From the NCBI GenBank assembly GCA_000472185.1, contig AVDB01000001.1, positions 310,001 through 374,000 of the forward strand: a stretch of 64,000 bases of DNA, read 5' to 3'. Position 1 is the first letter of the stretch. Each line of letters opens with the position of its first letter. A program made the translations under genes and the position numbers. Under the pieces are notes generated by a model. It saw only the letters and a program-made list of their open reading frames with translations, ran no database searches and was not told where the DNA came from. Below are positions 53,242-62,017 of this stretch, one piece after another. The stretch is from Rhodobacteraceae bacterium HIMB11. GTDB lineage: Bacteria > Pseudomonadota > Alphaproteobacteria > Rhodobacterales > Rhodobacteraceae.

Positions 53242-54217
53242 TGAGCAGGACCGCCCACTTCTAAAGGTTCGCAATTTACGTGTGGAGTTTGCGACAAAAT
53301 CAAATATTTTTTCGCGTCAAAAAAGCTCTGTGAAAGCCGTAGATGGGATTTCTTTTGACATTAAACGGGGTGAAACATTAGGCCTTGTGGGGGAAAGCGG
53401 CTCTGGAAAAACCACAGCAGCTTTAGCAATTGCCAGGTTACTCGAAGCATCTGGGGGTGAAGTCAACTTGAATAATGTTGATTTACTTCAGCTTGAAAGA
53501 GAAGACTTACGACAAGCTAGAACAAAATTGCAGTTCATTTTTCAAGATCCATATTCAAGCCTCAATCCTAGAAAAAGAGCAGAAGAAATTGTGCGGGAGC
53601 CACTCGATAGCTTAACTGACTTTGACCAGGTAAAGCGGCAAAAGATAGTGGATAATCTATTCGATTCCGTTGGTCTAAGGCACGAACAAAAGAAATTGTT
53701 CCCACATCAATTTTCGGGCGGTCAACGACAAAGATTGGGAATTGCGCGCGCACTTTCAACAAACCCAGAACTTGTAATTTGTGATGAAGCGGTTTCAGCG
53801 CTTGATGTGGCTGTTCAGGCTCAGATCCTAAATCTCTTGAAAGATTTACAGGCAAATTTGGGTCTGACTTATTTATTTATTAGCCATGACCTTGGTGTCG
53901 TGAAGCATATGTGCGACTCAGTTGTGGTAATGTACATGGGTAAGGTAGTGGAGCATGCAAATAGAGAGCAACTCTTTTCCGCGCCTAAACATCCCTACAC
54001 AAAAACGCTCCTGAACGCAGTTCCAAAATTGGATGTGGCCTTGGACGTGACTGAAGTACAAAATCAAATGAGCAAAAGTGCAACAGAAAATTCTTTTGTA
54101 AATGGCTGCAAATTCTTCGATAGATGTCCCTTATCTCAGCCGAAATGCAAAGAAGTTGCGCCGGAGTTGGGAGAAACACAAACGGGTCACTGGGTTGCTT
54201 GCCACATGATTTCTTAA
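53231..54217 (+). CDS. ABC transporter ATP-binding protein, DppF-like
   Basis: 328 residues from the ATG at 53231. Walker A GESGSGKTT, signature FSGGQRQR, Walker B VICDEAVSALD with an Ala where the canonical DEP has Pro, and the switch His in ISHDLG. The C-terminal part has FFDRCPLSQPKCKE. It forms the ATPase dimer with the DppD-like protein. It ends 28 bases before the second amidohydrolase gene on the same strand, so that gene may be in the same transcript. Confidence 0.92.
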   Translation: MQADEQDRPLLKVRNLRVEFATKSNIFSRQKSSVKAVDGISFDIKRGETLGLVGESGSGKTTAALAIARLLEASGGEVNLNNVDLLQLEREDLRQARTKLQFIFQDPYSSLNPRKRAEEIVREPLDSLTDFDQVKRQKIVDNLFDSVGLRHEQKKLFPHQFSGGQRQRLGIARALSTNPELVICDEAVSALDVAVQAQILNLLKDLQANLGLTYLFISHDLGVVKHMCDSVVVMYMGKVVEHANREQLFSAPKHPYTKTLLNAVPKLDVALDVTEVQNQMSKSATENSFVNGCKFFDRCPLSQPKCKEVAPELGETQTGHWVACHMIS

Positions 54218-54245
54218 AAGCTTTACGAAGGGTCTCTATTATTAA

Positions 54246-55874
54246 ATGCAAAAAATAACTGTATTTTCAGCAAAAAAAGTTATCACGATGGACCCAAATC
54301 AGCCGAGTGCGACCCATGTCGCGGTGTTGGGTGATCGCATCTTAGCCGTTGGGCAAGCGGATTGTGCAGATCAATGGGGGGATGTGATCCATGACGATTC
54401 ACTTTCTGACTTCGTGCTGACCCCTGGGTTTGTCGAAGGACATGCGCATATGATGGCAGGGGCGATTTGGGATTTTGCCTATGCAGGTTACCATGATCGC
54501 ATTGACCCAGACGGAAAGCTGTGGAGCGGTAAAGGTGATCTAAATACCGTAATTGGGGATTTGTCCGACTACGAAAAAACCCTGCCAGACGATCAACCAT
54601 TGGTGGGGTGGGGATTGGACCCGATTTTCTTACAGGATGAACGGCTAAGCCGTAAACATTTGGATCAAATTAGCGAAACACGCCCGATTGCTGTCATGTT
54701 TTCGAACTTTCACTTGATGTGTGTGAACTCTAAGGCGTTGGACATGGTGGGATACACCAACGAAACCAATGCCGAAGGTGTAATCAAGGATGATGCGGGA
54801 CATCCCACGGGCGAATTGCAGGAAATGGCAGCGATGTTCCCGGTGATGCGTCGTTTGGGCATTGATTTTCGTTCGCTGTCGCAGACTGAACCTGCGATCC
54901 GCAGTTATGCCAAGGTGTGTCAACGTGCAGGTGTGACAACGGTCACGGATTTGTTTTCGACGTTGACGGATGAGGATGTAACAACCCTAACCAGTGTCAC
55001 GGGCGAGGCGCAGTTTCCCGTTCGTATCGTTCCTGCATTGGCCGCTATTGGGGCAGCCCCCGCAGAAATCGCGCAATTCGCATTAAAGCTGCGCTCAATG
55101 TCGACCGATAAATTGCGACTGGGCGCGGTGAAATTGATGACGGATGGATCAATCCAAGGGTGGACCGCGCGTGTCAAATGGCCAGGTTATGTGGGCGGAC
55201 AACCAAATGGTTTGTGGAACACGCCACCTGAATTGATTTATGAATTGGTCGAGGAAATGCAGCGCGCAGGCGTTCAAATGCACATTCATGTCAACGGGGA
55301 CGAGGCATCGGATGTGTCAATCGATGCGATCGAAGCGGCCAGTCGCAAACACCCCTGGCCTGAGGCGCGTCATGTTTTGCAGCATTGTCAGATGATGGGT
55401 GTGGATCAGTTCAAGCGATGCGCAAATATGGGCATTTGCACCAATATTTTTGCCAACCACATTTGGTATTTTGGGGATCAACATGCGGCACTGACCATCG
55501 GGAATGATCGGGCTGAACGTATGGATGCCGTCCGCGCTGCATTGGATGCGGGCGTGAATGTTGCAATCCACTCTGATGCACCCGTGACGCCCATGGGTCC
55601 ACTGTTCACCGCATGGTGCGCCGTGACACGTCAAACGATGTCGGGGCGCGTTCTGGGCGCTGGACAATGCATCTCGGTTGAGGAGGCATTGCACGCCATT
55701 ACCCTTGGGGCGGCCTATACATTGAAACTGGATCGCGATATTGGCAGCATCGAAACAGGAAAAATCGCGGACTTTGCTATTTTGGCTCAAGATCCCACAG
55801 AAAGCGACGGAATTGCGCTCAAGGATATTGAGGTTAAGGGTACCGTAAGCTCAGGGGTCGTACACCTTATATGA
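54246..55874 (+). CDS. YtcJ/NfdA-like metal-dependent amidohydrolase, paralogue 2
   Basis: 542 residues. Clear paralogue of the protein at 46880: shared starts (MQK, then FSAKKVITMD against YSAKKIYTMN), PGFVEGHAH, MTDGSIQGWTARVKWPGY, LQHCQMMG, MGICTNIFANH and AIHSDAP. Metal ligands are the HxH in GHAH, His in HIHVNGDEA, His in LQHC and Asp in HSDAP. It hydrolyses an amide-like bond with zinc, by family. It overlaps the CobW gene after it by four bases. Its composition is much more G+C rich than paralogue 1 (37 of 60 at 55621-55680). Confidence 0.87.
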   Translation: MQKITVFSAKKVITMDPNQPSATHVAVLGDRILAVGQADCADQWGDVIHDDSLSDFVLTPGFVEGHAHMMAGAIWDFAYAGYHDRIDPDGKLWSGKGDLNTVIGDLSDYEKTLPDDQPLVGWGLDPIFLQDERLSRKHLDQISETRPIAVMFSNFHLMCVNSKALDMVGYTNETNAEGVIKDDAGHPTGELQEMAAMFPVMRRLGIDFRSLSQTEPAIRSYAKVCQRAGVTTVTDLFSTLTDEDVTTLTSVTGEAQFPVRIVPALAAIGAAPAEIAQFALKLRSMSTDKLRLGAVKLMTDGSIQGWTARVKWPGYVGGQPNGLWNTPPELIYELVEEMQRAGVQMHIHVNGDEASDVSIDAIEAASRKHPWPEARHVLQHCQMMGVDQFKRCANMGICTNIFANHIWYFGDQHAALTIGNDRAERMDAVRAALDAGVNVAIHSDAPVTPMGPLFTAWCAVTRQTMSGRVLGAGQCISVEEALHAITLGAAYTLKLDRDIGSIETGKIADFAILAQDPTESDGIALKDIEVKGTVSSGVVHLI

Positions 55875-56767
55875 CAGGCATACCACTTACCGTCATCGGC
55901 GGATATCTAGGTGCGGGTAAAACTACACTGATCAATCAAATTTTACGCGACCCTCAAGGTAAGCGGTATTTGGTCATGGTTAATGATTTTGGCGCGATCA
56001 ATGTTGATGCCTCGCTCTTGGCTTCGGCGGATGAGGATACCATTCAGCTTTCTAATGGCTGTGTGTGTTGCACGATGGGCGCGGATCTCTTCCTAGCGAT
56101 TGGAGATGTGTTGGATGGAGATATGCGCCCTGACCACATTGTGATTGAGGCCAGTGGTATTGCCGATCCCGCAAAAATCGCGAATGTCGCCGTGGCAGAA
56201 CCCGATTTGGTGTATCAGGGGATTATCACGGTCGTGGATGGCGCGAATATTTTGGATCAGCTTGTCGATCGCTTCGTCGGGGATCAAGTCCGTGATCAAA
56301 TCCGCGTGGCTGATTTGATTTACGTCTCGAAAACTGAACTGAGCGACCATTTGTCCATGCAACTGACTACAATCAGCAAAGCTCCCATTCTGGAAAGCGA
56401 TGCCGCGACAATTGAAATGTTGCTGTCCCCTAGCACACCAAAGGCTCCCAACCCAACTACTGCACCACACACGGCCTATACCAAATGGTTTACAGAGGCC
56501 GATGTCGCATTCAATCGAAATACCCTGATCTATGCCCTTCAAAATCGTCCAGAGGGTGTATTTCGGATGAAGGGATTTGTGCGTGCAGAAACCCGCATGT
56601 TATCGGTGCATGTGGTTGGGGCGCATATAGATGTCACAACCTTTCCCAATGATGTTGAAACGGGATTGGTTGCCATCGGGCTTGCCTCAGAAATGAATCC
56701 GCAGGATTTAAATAAATGGTGGGCCAAGGCTAAGGAAAAGGCCCTGACACCCTATTCGATGCTATAG
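55871..56767 (+). CDS. CobW/COG0523 family GTPase, paralogue 2
   Basis: 298 residues. Walker A GYLGAGKTTLINQ, CxCC in NGCVCCTMGADLF, EASGIADP (G3 region). The G4 segment, usually NKxD, reads SKTE here, so guanine recognition may be changed. A short CobW_C domain follows. By family it delivers a metal, probably zinc, to a client. The four-base overlap with the amidohydrolase gene, repeated exactly in the other pair, makes that enzyme the likely client. A weak hairpin (GCCC/GGGC at about 56800) follows. Confidence 0.86.
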   Translation: MTGIPLTVIGGYLGAGKTTLINQILRDPQGKRYLVMVNDFGAINVDASLLASADEDTIQLSNGCVCCTMGADLFLAIGDVLDGDMRPDHIVIEASGIADPAKIANVAVAEPDLVYQGIITVVDGANILDQLVDRFVGDQVRDQIRVADLIYVSKTELSDHLSMQLTTISKAPILESDAATIEMLLSPSTPKAPNPTTAPHTAYTKWFTEADVAFNRNTLIYALQNRPEGVFRMKGFVRAETRMLSVHVVGAHIDVTTFPNDVETGLVAIGLASEMNPQDLNKWWAKAKEKALTPYSML

Positions 56768-56961
56768 ATTAGAGATATAAAATAGCGTCGCATAAAAAGC
56801 CCTTCGGGATGGGGCAAAACTCTGATCCGCGGTTTGTTGATTTTCATTCTTAAAACACCGACGGTATAACGACGTAATACATATCGCAAATTTCTCCAAA
56901 TCTCTTGTCAGAATGGCGCAATAAAGATAAGCAACGCACAACGATGCTTAGGAGTCGAACG

Positions 56962-57948
56962 ATGACAAAATTGGTAACCATTTTTGGCGGATCAGGATTT
57001 GTAGGACGCTACATCGCACGCCGCATGGCTCAAGCAGGCTGGCGTGTTCGCGTTGCTGTTCGCCGCCCGAACGAGGCCATTTTTGTTAAACCCTACGGCA
57101 CAGTTGGTCAGGTCGAACCAATTGGATGCAACATCCGTGATGATGCGTCGGTTTCTGCTGCGCTATCAGGTGCTGATGCGGTAGTAAACTGTGTGGGCAT
57201 CCTAAACGAAGTGGGTCACAACAAATTTTTAGATGTCCAAGCAGAGGGTGCTGCCCGTATTGCGCGTTTGGCCAGTGAACATGGCGTTTCCAACTTGGTG
57301 CATATCTCTGCCATCGGTGCGGACAAAAATGGGCCAAGCGCTTATTCTGTAACCAAAGCTCAAGGCGAGGCCGCGATCCAAGAGCATTTTCCCAATGCGG
57401 TGATCCTGCGTCCGTCTATTATTTTTGGGTCCGAAGATCAGTTTTTCAATCGCTTCGCGCAAATGGCAGCTTCGCTTCCAGTGCTTCCAATCTCAGGGGC
57501 AAACAGCAAATTCCAACCTGTTTACGTGGATAATGTGGCGCGTGCGGCTGTGGTTGGTGCGATGGGTCAGGCCCCTGCGGGTATCTACGAATTGGGTGGT
57601 CCTGATGTGGAAACATTCGCTGAACTTATGGCGCGTATGAAATCGGTCATTCAACGCCGCCCACTTACACTGTCTTTGCCAAAATTTGTGGCGTGGTGCG
57701 TGGCCTTTGGTGCGGATATGGCGCAGGCGATTACATTTGGATTGTTCACAAATTCGATCCTTACACGGGATCAGTTGAAGCAATTGCAAAACGACAATGT
57801 TGTTGCGGATGATGCAAAAACATTGGGCGATTTGGGAATTGAAGCCACATCGATGGCGTCGATTTTGCCAGATTATTTGTGGTGCTATCGCCCGTCTGGT
57901 CAGTATGCCGCCATCAAAAATTCTGCCAAGAATTTGAAATCGTCATAA
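56962..57948 (+). CDS. NAD(P)-binding protein, complex I NDUFA9-like
   Basis: 328 residues from the ATG at 56962 (TTAGGAG upstream). The N-terminal Rossmann motif TIFGGSGFVGRYIARRMAQAG and the atypical SDR features ISAIGADKNGPSAYSVTKAQGE, PVYVDNVARA and YELGGPDVETF define the NDUFA9-like group. In mitochondria this protein is a complex I subunit; in bacteria the role is less clear (quinone or NADPH binding). The MFS transporter gene follows after three bases. Confidence 0.85.
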   Translation: MTKLVTIFGGSGFVGRYIARRMAQAGWRVRVAVRRPNEAIFVKPYGTVGQVEPIGCNIRDDASVSAALSGADAVVNCVGILNEVGHNKFLDVQAEGAARIARLASEHGVSNLVHISAIGADKNGPSAYSVTKAQGEAAIQEHFPNAVILRPSIIFGSEDQFFNRFAQMAASLPVLPISGANSKFQPVYVDNVARAAVVGAMGQAPAGIYELGGPDVETFAELMARMKSVIQRRPLTLSLPKFVAWCVAFGADMAQAITFGLFTNSILTRDQLKQLQNDNVVADDAKTLGDLGIEATSMASILPDYLWCYRPSGQYAAIKNSAKNLKSS

Positions 57949-57951
57949 CCC

Positions 57952-59130
57952 ATGATCGCGGGCATTGTTTCGCTGTGCTTGGCCTATGTGCTAAGCCAAT
58001 TTTTCCGCAGCTTTTTGGCCGTTTTAACAGGTATCTTGGGGCAGGACATTGGTGTCACACCCGATGATTTGTCAACGGCCTCGGGCCTTTGGTTTCTGTC
58101 CTTTGCGTTGATGCAAATTCCCGTGGGTGGTGCATTGGATCGTATCGGTCCACGTCTAACGGCGGCCGTGTTATTTTTGATCGGTGGCGCAGGGGGTGCA
58201 GCCCTTTTTGCAGTGGCGCAATCTGCATTGCACGTAAAACTAGCGATGCTGCTGATTGGGATTGGATGTTCGCCTGTTTTAATGGCGTCCTACTATATTT
58301 TTGCGCGTGTCTATTCCCCAAGAATATTTGCCACACTTGCGGCAACAACTATTGGTGTTGGGTCTGTCGGCAATTTGGCTGGATCTGTGCCGCTTGTTTG
58401 GGTTGTGCAAAGTTATGGGTGGCGCGAAACGCTGTGGGGTTTGGCCATTGTCAGCGCGTTGATTGCGATTGCCGCCTTTGTATTTGTGCGCAATCCTTCA
58501 AAGGTCAAGAGTGCGCAGGTTGGTCGGTTTAGCGACCTTTTGAAAATGCCAGTTTTGTGGTTGATCATTCCGCTTGTGTTTGTGAATTACCTGCCCGTCG
58601 CCGCGTTGCGCGGATTATGGATTGGCCCATATTTGGTTGATACCTATGGCGCAAATGCGACGCAGGTCGGCAATGCCAGCATGATGATGAGCGTTGCGAT
58701 TATCGCGGGAACATTTGCCTATGGCCCATTGGACCGTGTGTTTGGATCGCGGAAATGGGTCATCTTTGCCGGGAATGTGATTGTGCTAACTGCGTTGGTC
58801 GCATTGCTATTGTCGGGCGATTTCAGTTTCACTTGGGCCGTATCCCTGTTCACCGCCATTGGCTTTTTCGGCATGTCGTTCCCGATGATTGTCGCGCATG
58901 GCCGTGCATTTGCGCCACCGCACATCGCGGGGCGGGGCGTTACATTGATGAATTTGTTTTCAATTAGTGGGGTTGGGTTTTTTCAGGTGGTATCTGGAAA
59001 AATGCACGCCGCCCAAATTGCATCAGGAATCACAGGTGCGGCGCGCTATAGCGAAATCCTATTGCTGATGAGTGGGCTGATCGCCATTAGTTTGCTGATT
59101 TACGCCTTTTCCAAGGATAATTTGGACTAA
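57952..59130 (+). CDS. MFS family transporter
   Basis: 392 residues with about twelve hydrophobic helices. The loop 2-3 region reads ALDRIGPRLTAAVLF, the MFS G-x-x-x-D-R-x-G-R-R-like signature (here LDRIGPR). It begins three bases after the NDUFA9-like gene, so the two are likely co-transcribed. Substrate cannot be told from sequence; the family covers sugars, acids, drugs and cyanate. Confidence 0.87.
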   Translation: MIAGIVSLCLAYVLSQFFRSFLAVLTGILGQDIGVTPDDLSTASGLWFLSFALMQIPVGGALDRIGPRLTAAVLFLIGGAGGAALFAVAQSALHVKLAMLLIGIGCSPVLMASYYIFARVYSPRIFATLAATTIGVGSVGNLAGSVPLVWVVQSYGWRETLWGLAIVSALIAIAAFVFVRNPSKVKSAQVGRFSDLLKMPVLWLIIPLVFVNYLPVAALRGLWIGPYLVDTYGANATQVGNASMMMSVAIIAGTFAYGPLDRVFGSRKWVIFAGNVIVLTALVALLLSGDFSFTWAVSLFTAIGFFGMSFPMIVAHGRAFAPPHIAGRGVTLMNLFSISGVGFFQVVSGKMHAAQIASGITGAARYSEILLLMSGLIAISLLIYAFSKDNLD

Positions 59131-59237
59131 AAACCCCTAAAAAGGCCTCTACGGCTCTTTCAACGGTGTTTTCCATCGTGTATGCCCCGTGCTGTCCCGT
59201 GCAGGGGACGAACCCGTAGTAAAGGAGACCCGATAAA

Positions 59238-60260
59238 ATGGGGTACAAAATCGTTGTTTGTGGCGCGACAGGAAATGTTGGCCGCGAAATGTTGAACATT
59301 CTGGCAGAACGCCAGTTTCCAGTGGATGAAATTGCAGCGCTTGCAAGCCGTCGCTCTTTGGGAACGGAAGTAAGCTTTGGTGATAAGACATTGACGACGA
59401 AGGATCTTGCTACGTTTGATTTTTCTGGTTGGGATATCGCATTATTTGCGATTGGTTCATCCGCAACCAAAGAATTTGCACCCAAGGCCGCGGCGGCAGG
59501 ATGTGTAGTCATCGATAACAGCTCGCTTTATCGGTATGATCCTGACGTTCCCCTGATCGTTCCAGAGGTGAACGCGGATGCGGTTATGGGCTATTCGAAA
59601 AAGAACATCATTGCCAACCCAAACTGCTCAACAGCGCAGATGGTTGTCGCGCTTAAGCCTTTGCATGATCGCGCAAAAATCAAACGCGTTGTTGTAAGCA
59701 CATATCAATCGACATCTGGCGCAGGCAAAGAAGGCATGGATGAACTTTGGGATCAGACAAAGGCAGTCTACAATCCTGTCAATGAGGTTGAGCCCAAAAA
59801 ATTCACCAAGCAGATCGCCTTTAACGTGATCCCGCACATCGATGTTTTCATGGAAGATGGAAGCACGAAAGAAGAATGGAAGATGGTGGCAGAGACCAAG
59901 AAAATTTTGGACCCTGCTGTTAAAATCACCGCGACTTGTGTGCGGGTCCCCGTTTTCGTGGGCCATTCAGAAGCGTTAAACATCGAATTCGAAGAATTCC
60001 TAGATGAGGATGAAGCACGCGACATCCTGCGTGAAGCGCCTGGTATTATGGTTATCGATAAGCGCGAAGATGGTGGGTATGTGACACCGATTGAATGTGT
60101 TGGTGATTACGCAACATTCATCAGCCGCATTCGCACAGACAGCACGGTTGAAAACGGTTTGAACCTTTGGTGTGTCTCAGACAACCTTCGCAAAGGTGCT
60201 GCATTGAACGCTGTGCAGATTGCCGAAGTATTGGGACAGAAGGTTCTGAAAAAAGGCTGA
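59238..60260 (+). CDS. asd: Aspartate-semialdehyde dehydrogenase
   Basis: 340 residues after AAAGGAG. The NADP motif is VCGATGNVGREML, the catalytic Cys is in IIANPNCSTAQMV near residue 135, and the active-site His probably lies in VFVGHSEALNIE. It reduces aspartyl phosphate to the semialdehyde, the branch point for lysine, diaminopimelate, methionine and threonine. Single housekeeping gene with a terminator about 80 bases after it. Confidence 0.96.
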   Translation: MGYKIVVCGATGNVGREMLNILAERQFPVDEIAALASRRSLGTEVSFGDKTLTTKDLATFDFSGWDIALFAIGSSATKEFAPKAAAAGCVVIDNSSLYRYDPDVPLIVPEVNADAVMGYSKKNIIANPNCSTAQMVVALKPLHDRAKIKRVVVSTYQSTSGAGKEGMDELWDQTKAVYNPVNEVEPKKFTKQIAFNVIPHIDVFMEDGSTKEEWKMVAETKKILDPAVKITATCVRVPVFVGHSEALNIEFEEFLDEDEARDILREAPGIMVIDKREDGGYVTPIECVGDYATFISRIRTDSTVENGLNLWCVSDNLRKGAALNAVQIAEVLGQKVLKKG

Positions 60261-60335
60261 TCTGTCGTTACTGTGTTGAAATCAGCTATATACTCAATCC
60301 TAAAGTATTGGCTTCATAGCAAAAGATAGAAAATA

Positions 60336-60371
60336 TCCCCTAACGTTCCAATGCGTTGGGGGAGTTTCTTT
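60336..60371 (+). terminator. Terminator after asd
   Basis: Arms TCCCCTAACG and CGTTGGGGGA (one G-U) around an 8-base loop, followed by the T-rich stretch GTTTCTTTG. Confidence 0.8.
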
Positions 60372-60446
60372 GTTACGCATTGTTACAGGGATGTTGTGGC
60401 CTTAGGCCGTCTGTCCCCAAGAGTTAATCGCGCATTGCGCGTCGAG

Positions 60447-60508
60447 GTTGAACCGGCCCGGTGCCTCCGACACCGCATCCCTTACCTTGGGCATCGGGTT
60501 GGTTCGAC
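60447..60508 (+). ncRNA. Candidate structured RNA (long hairpin)
   Basis: A 19-base stem without mismatches if G-U pairs are counted: 60447-60465 pairs with 60490-60508, with a 24-base loop. A smaller hairpin CGCGC-ATT-GCGCG is just upstream (60429-60441). The region lies after the asd terminator and before a small reading frame. The stem-with-side-hairpin look could fit a 6S-type or other regulatory RNA, but I cannot place it in a family, and the strand is not certain. Confidence 0.4.
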
Positions 60509-60537
60509 ATAGTTACAAAAAGACCTTCTTTTCCGAT

Positions 60538-60729
60538 ATGTTGACGCGATCAAGAACGCCGAATCGGGCGCGTAAGCACCGTGAAGAGAGCGAAATTGAC
60601 AATCAAAGCAGCGTTACACGTGAAGAGTTGGAACATTTGTTCGCATATGAATTGCGTGTTGCGAATGCAGATATCCTAAAGCTGAAGGTGTATAATCGTG
60701 ATGAACGTTATATGCCAAAAACCGATTAA
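60538..60729 (+). CDS. Small charged hypothetical protein
   Basis: 63 residues if started at the ATG at 60538. A frame open further upstream runs through the RNA hairpin and is not trusted. The protein is basic at the start (LTRSRTPNRARKHREE) and then helical and mixed-charge (TREELEHLFAYELRVANADILKLKV). No known domain. No clear ribosome site. It may be a real small protein, but the support is only an open frame with plausible helical content. Confidence 0.4.
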   Translation: MLTRSRTPNRARKHREESEIDNQSSVTREELEHLFAYELRVANADILKLKVYNRDERYMPKTD

Positions 60730-60897
60730 CCAGAGATGAAGAGATAATCTCGGAAAAGAGCCCCAAAGTATCGTAGTAACAGCGCAAGAGTATTGGCCGC
60801 CGATATCTGCGAGGACTACTATAGATATGCAGTTCCCTGGCTTGATTGCACGATTATCTGCTTGGTTGTGTGCCATGCAGGAATGGCAGTGCAGTAA

Positions 60898-61371
60898 TTA
60901 TTTCTGATATGGTAGCGATGAATGGTGTAGTACGATCCGCACAGTGCCATCAGCATCTTTTTTGTAGCCGAATGTTTTATCTACAGTTGTCACAAGGCCA
61001 TCTTTATTTGTGCAGTGCACGTTGCCCATCCAGATCCCAACGTCCCCTTCGATGAAGCTTGCTGCAGTTTCAGACGTGACCGTACGCCATCCTTTGATTC
61101 CAAAGCCGCTATCATCAGGATAGGTGTCATCATGTCCAACAAAATATGACAATGCGCCAATTTTTGTTGTTCTAAATGTTTGCTTACCACCACTTAGCGT
61201 TGGCTTGAATAGAACGGGCCCAAGGTTATAACCATAGGCTGTGTCCAATACTTCTTCAGCCAAAGTCCGAGCAGCGTCAATCCCCTGAGCTTCATACTCC
61301 TTGGAGATCGCAATCAGTGCATCCCCCCAAGCCACACGCGCAGCTTCCATTTCACTCTGTGTGATTGACAT
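60898..61371 (-). CDS. NTF2-like (SnoaL-type) small protein
   Basis: 157 residues. N-terminal helix with AARVAWGDALIAISKEY, strand segments such as WRTVTSETAASFIEGDVGIWMGNVHCTNKDG and the end RIVLHHSSLPY give a cone-shaped NTF2 pattern. Family members include ketosteroid isomerase-like enzymes, polyketide cyclases and binding proteins with no known reaction. It stands alone; the next genes on both sides are on the other strand. Function not assigned. The 168-base gap before it (60730-60897) shows no other gene. Confidence 0.72.
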   Translation of the reverse strand: MSITQSEMEAARVAWGDALIAISKEYEAQGIDAARTLAEEVLDTAYGYNLGPVLFKPTLSGGKQTFRTTKIGALSYFVGHDDTYPDDSGFGIKGWRTVTSETAASFIEGDVGIWMGNVHCTNKDGLVTTVDKTFGYKKDADGTVRIVLHHSSLPYQK

Positions 61372-61574
61372 TATTTGTTCCTCTCTTGCTTTGGCTAGCA
61401 GTGCATTATCACGATGAATTTAAATGCTCCACCTATTTGTATGATGGCACAACCAAGTCAGTAATCTAATCGAATTTAATTTAATACGTGAATAGAAATT
61501 CTCGTTAAATAAACGAATTCCTACGGTTTCTCGAACAATATCCTAATCGGTGATACAGTGATTAGGGAACCGAT

Positions 61575-61952
61575 ATGACTATTGTGACGATGATGGAACG
61601 GAAAGAATGCGTTGAGATTGATCAGGCGCAATTGTTTCAGCAATTCAACCTACAGGCGGACCGTGACAGGCATGATCTGATTTTCGATGTGGTTGAGGAT
61701 ATTGCACGAATCCTAGGCCGCGCAGAAACGCAATACTTGAAAACAGATTACGACGATTTGCGCGACAGTTTGGATAGTGTCGTCACACTGGGCCGTCAAT
61801 TTGGATTTGGACATCTATCGCGTTTTGCGCAGGATGTGAAATGTTGCGTCGATGGCAACGATCTTGTTGCCGTGTCATCCACATTTCAGCGGCTTCTTCG
61901 TGTTGGGGAACAGTCCCTTTTCGCAATTTGGGACATGCCAATCTATTCATGA
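61575..61952 (+). CDS. Hypothetical protein, 125 residues
   Basis: I do not recognise the family. Mostly helical, soluble and acidic, with DLIFDVVEDIARILGRAETQYLKTDYDDLRDSL and a C-terminal LLRVGEQSLFAIWDMP. The pattern could be a four-helix bundle such as an Hpt-like or chaperone-type unit, but no phosphoryl His motif is present. It lies 65 bases before the aminopeptidase gene on the same strand. Confidence 0.6.
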   Translation: MTIVTMMERKECVEIDQAQLFQQFNLQADRDRHDLIFDVVEDIARILGRAETQYLKTDYDDLRDSLDSVVTLGRQFGFGHLSRFAQDVKCCVDGNDLVAVSSTFQRLLRVGEQSLFAIWDMPIYS

Positions 61953-62017
61953 TTGGCACTTGCAGTTCCCTGTTTCTTTAGCCAGTGTTTCAAGAAACCA
62001 TTCTGACGGGGAAACGC

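Noticed and set aside
60448-60537. Upstream part of the open frame before 60538
   Set aside because: It coincides with a long RNA hairpin and shows no protein-like pattern.
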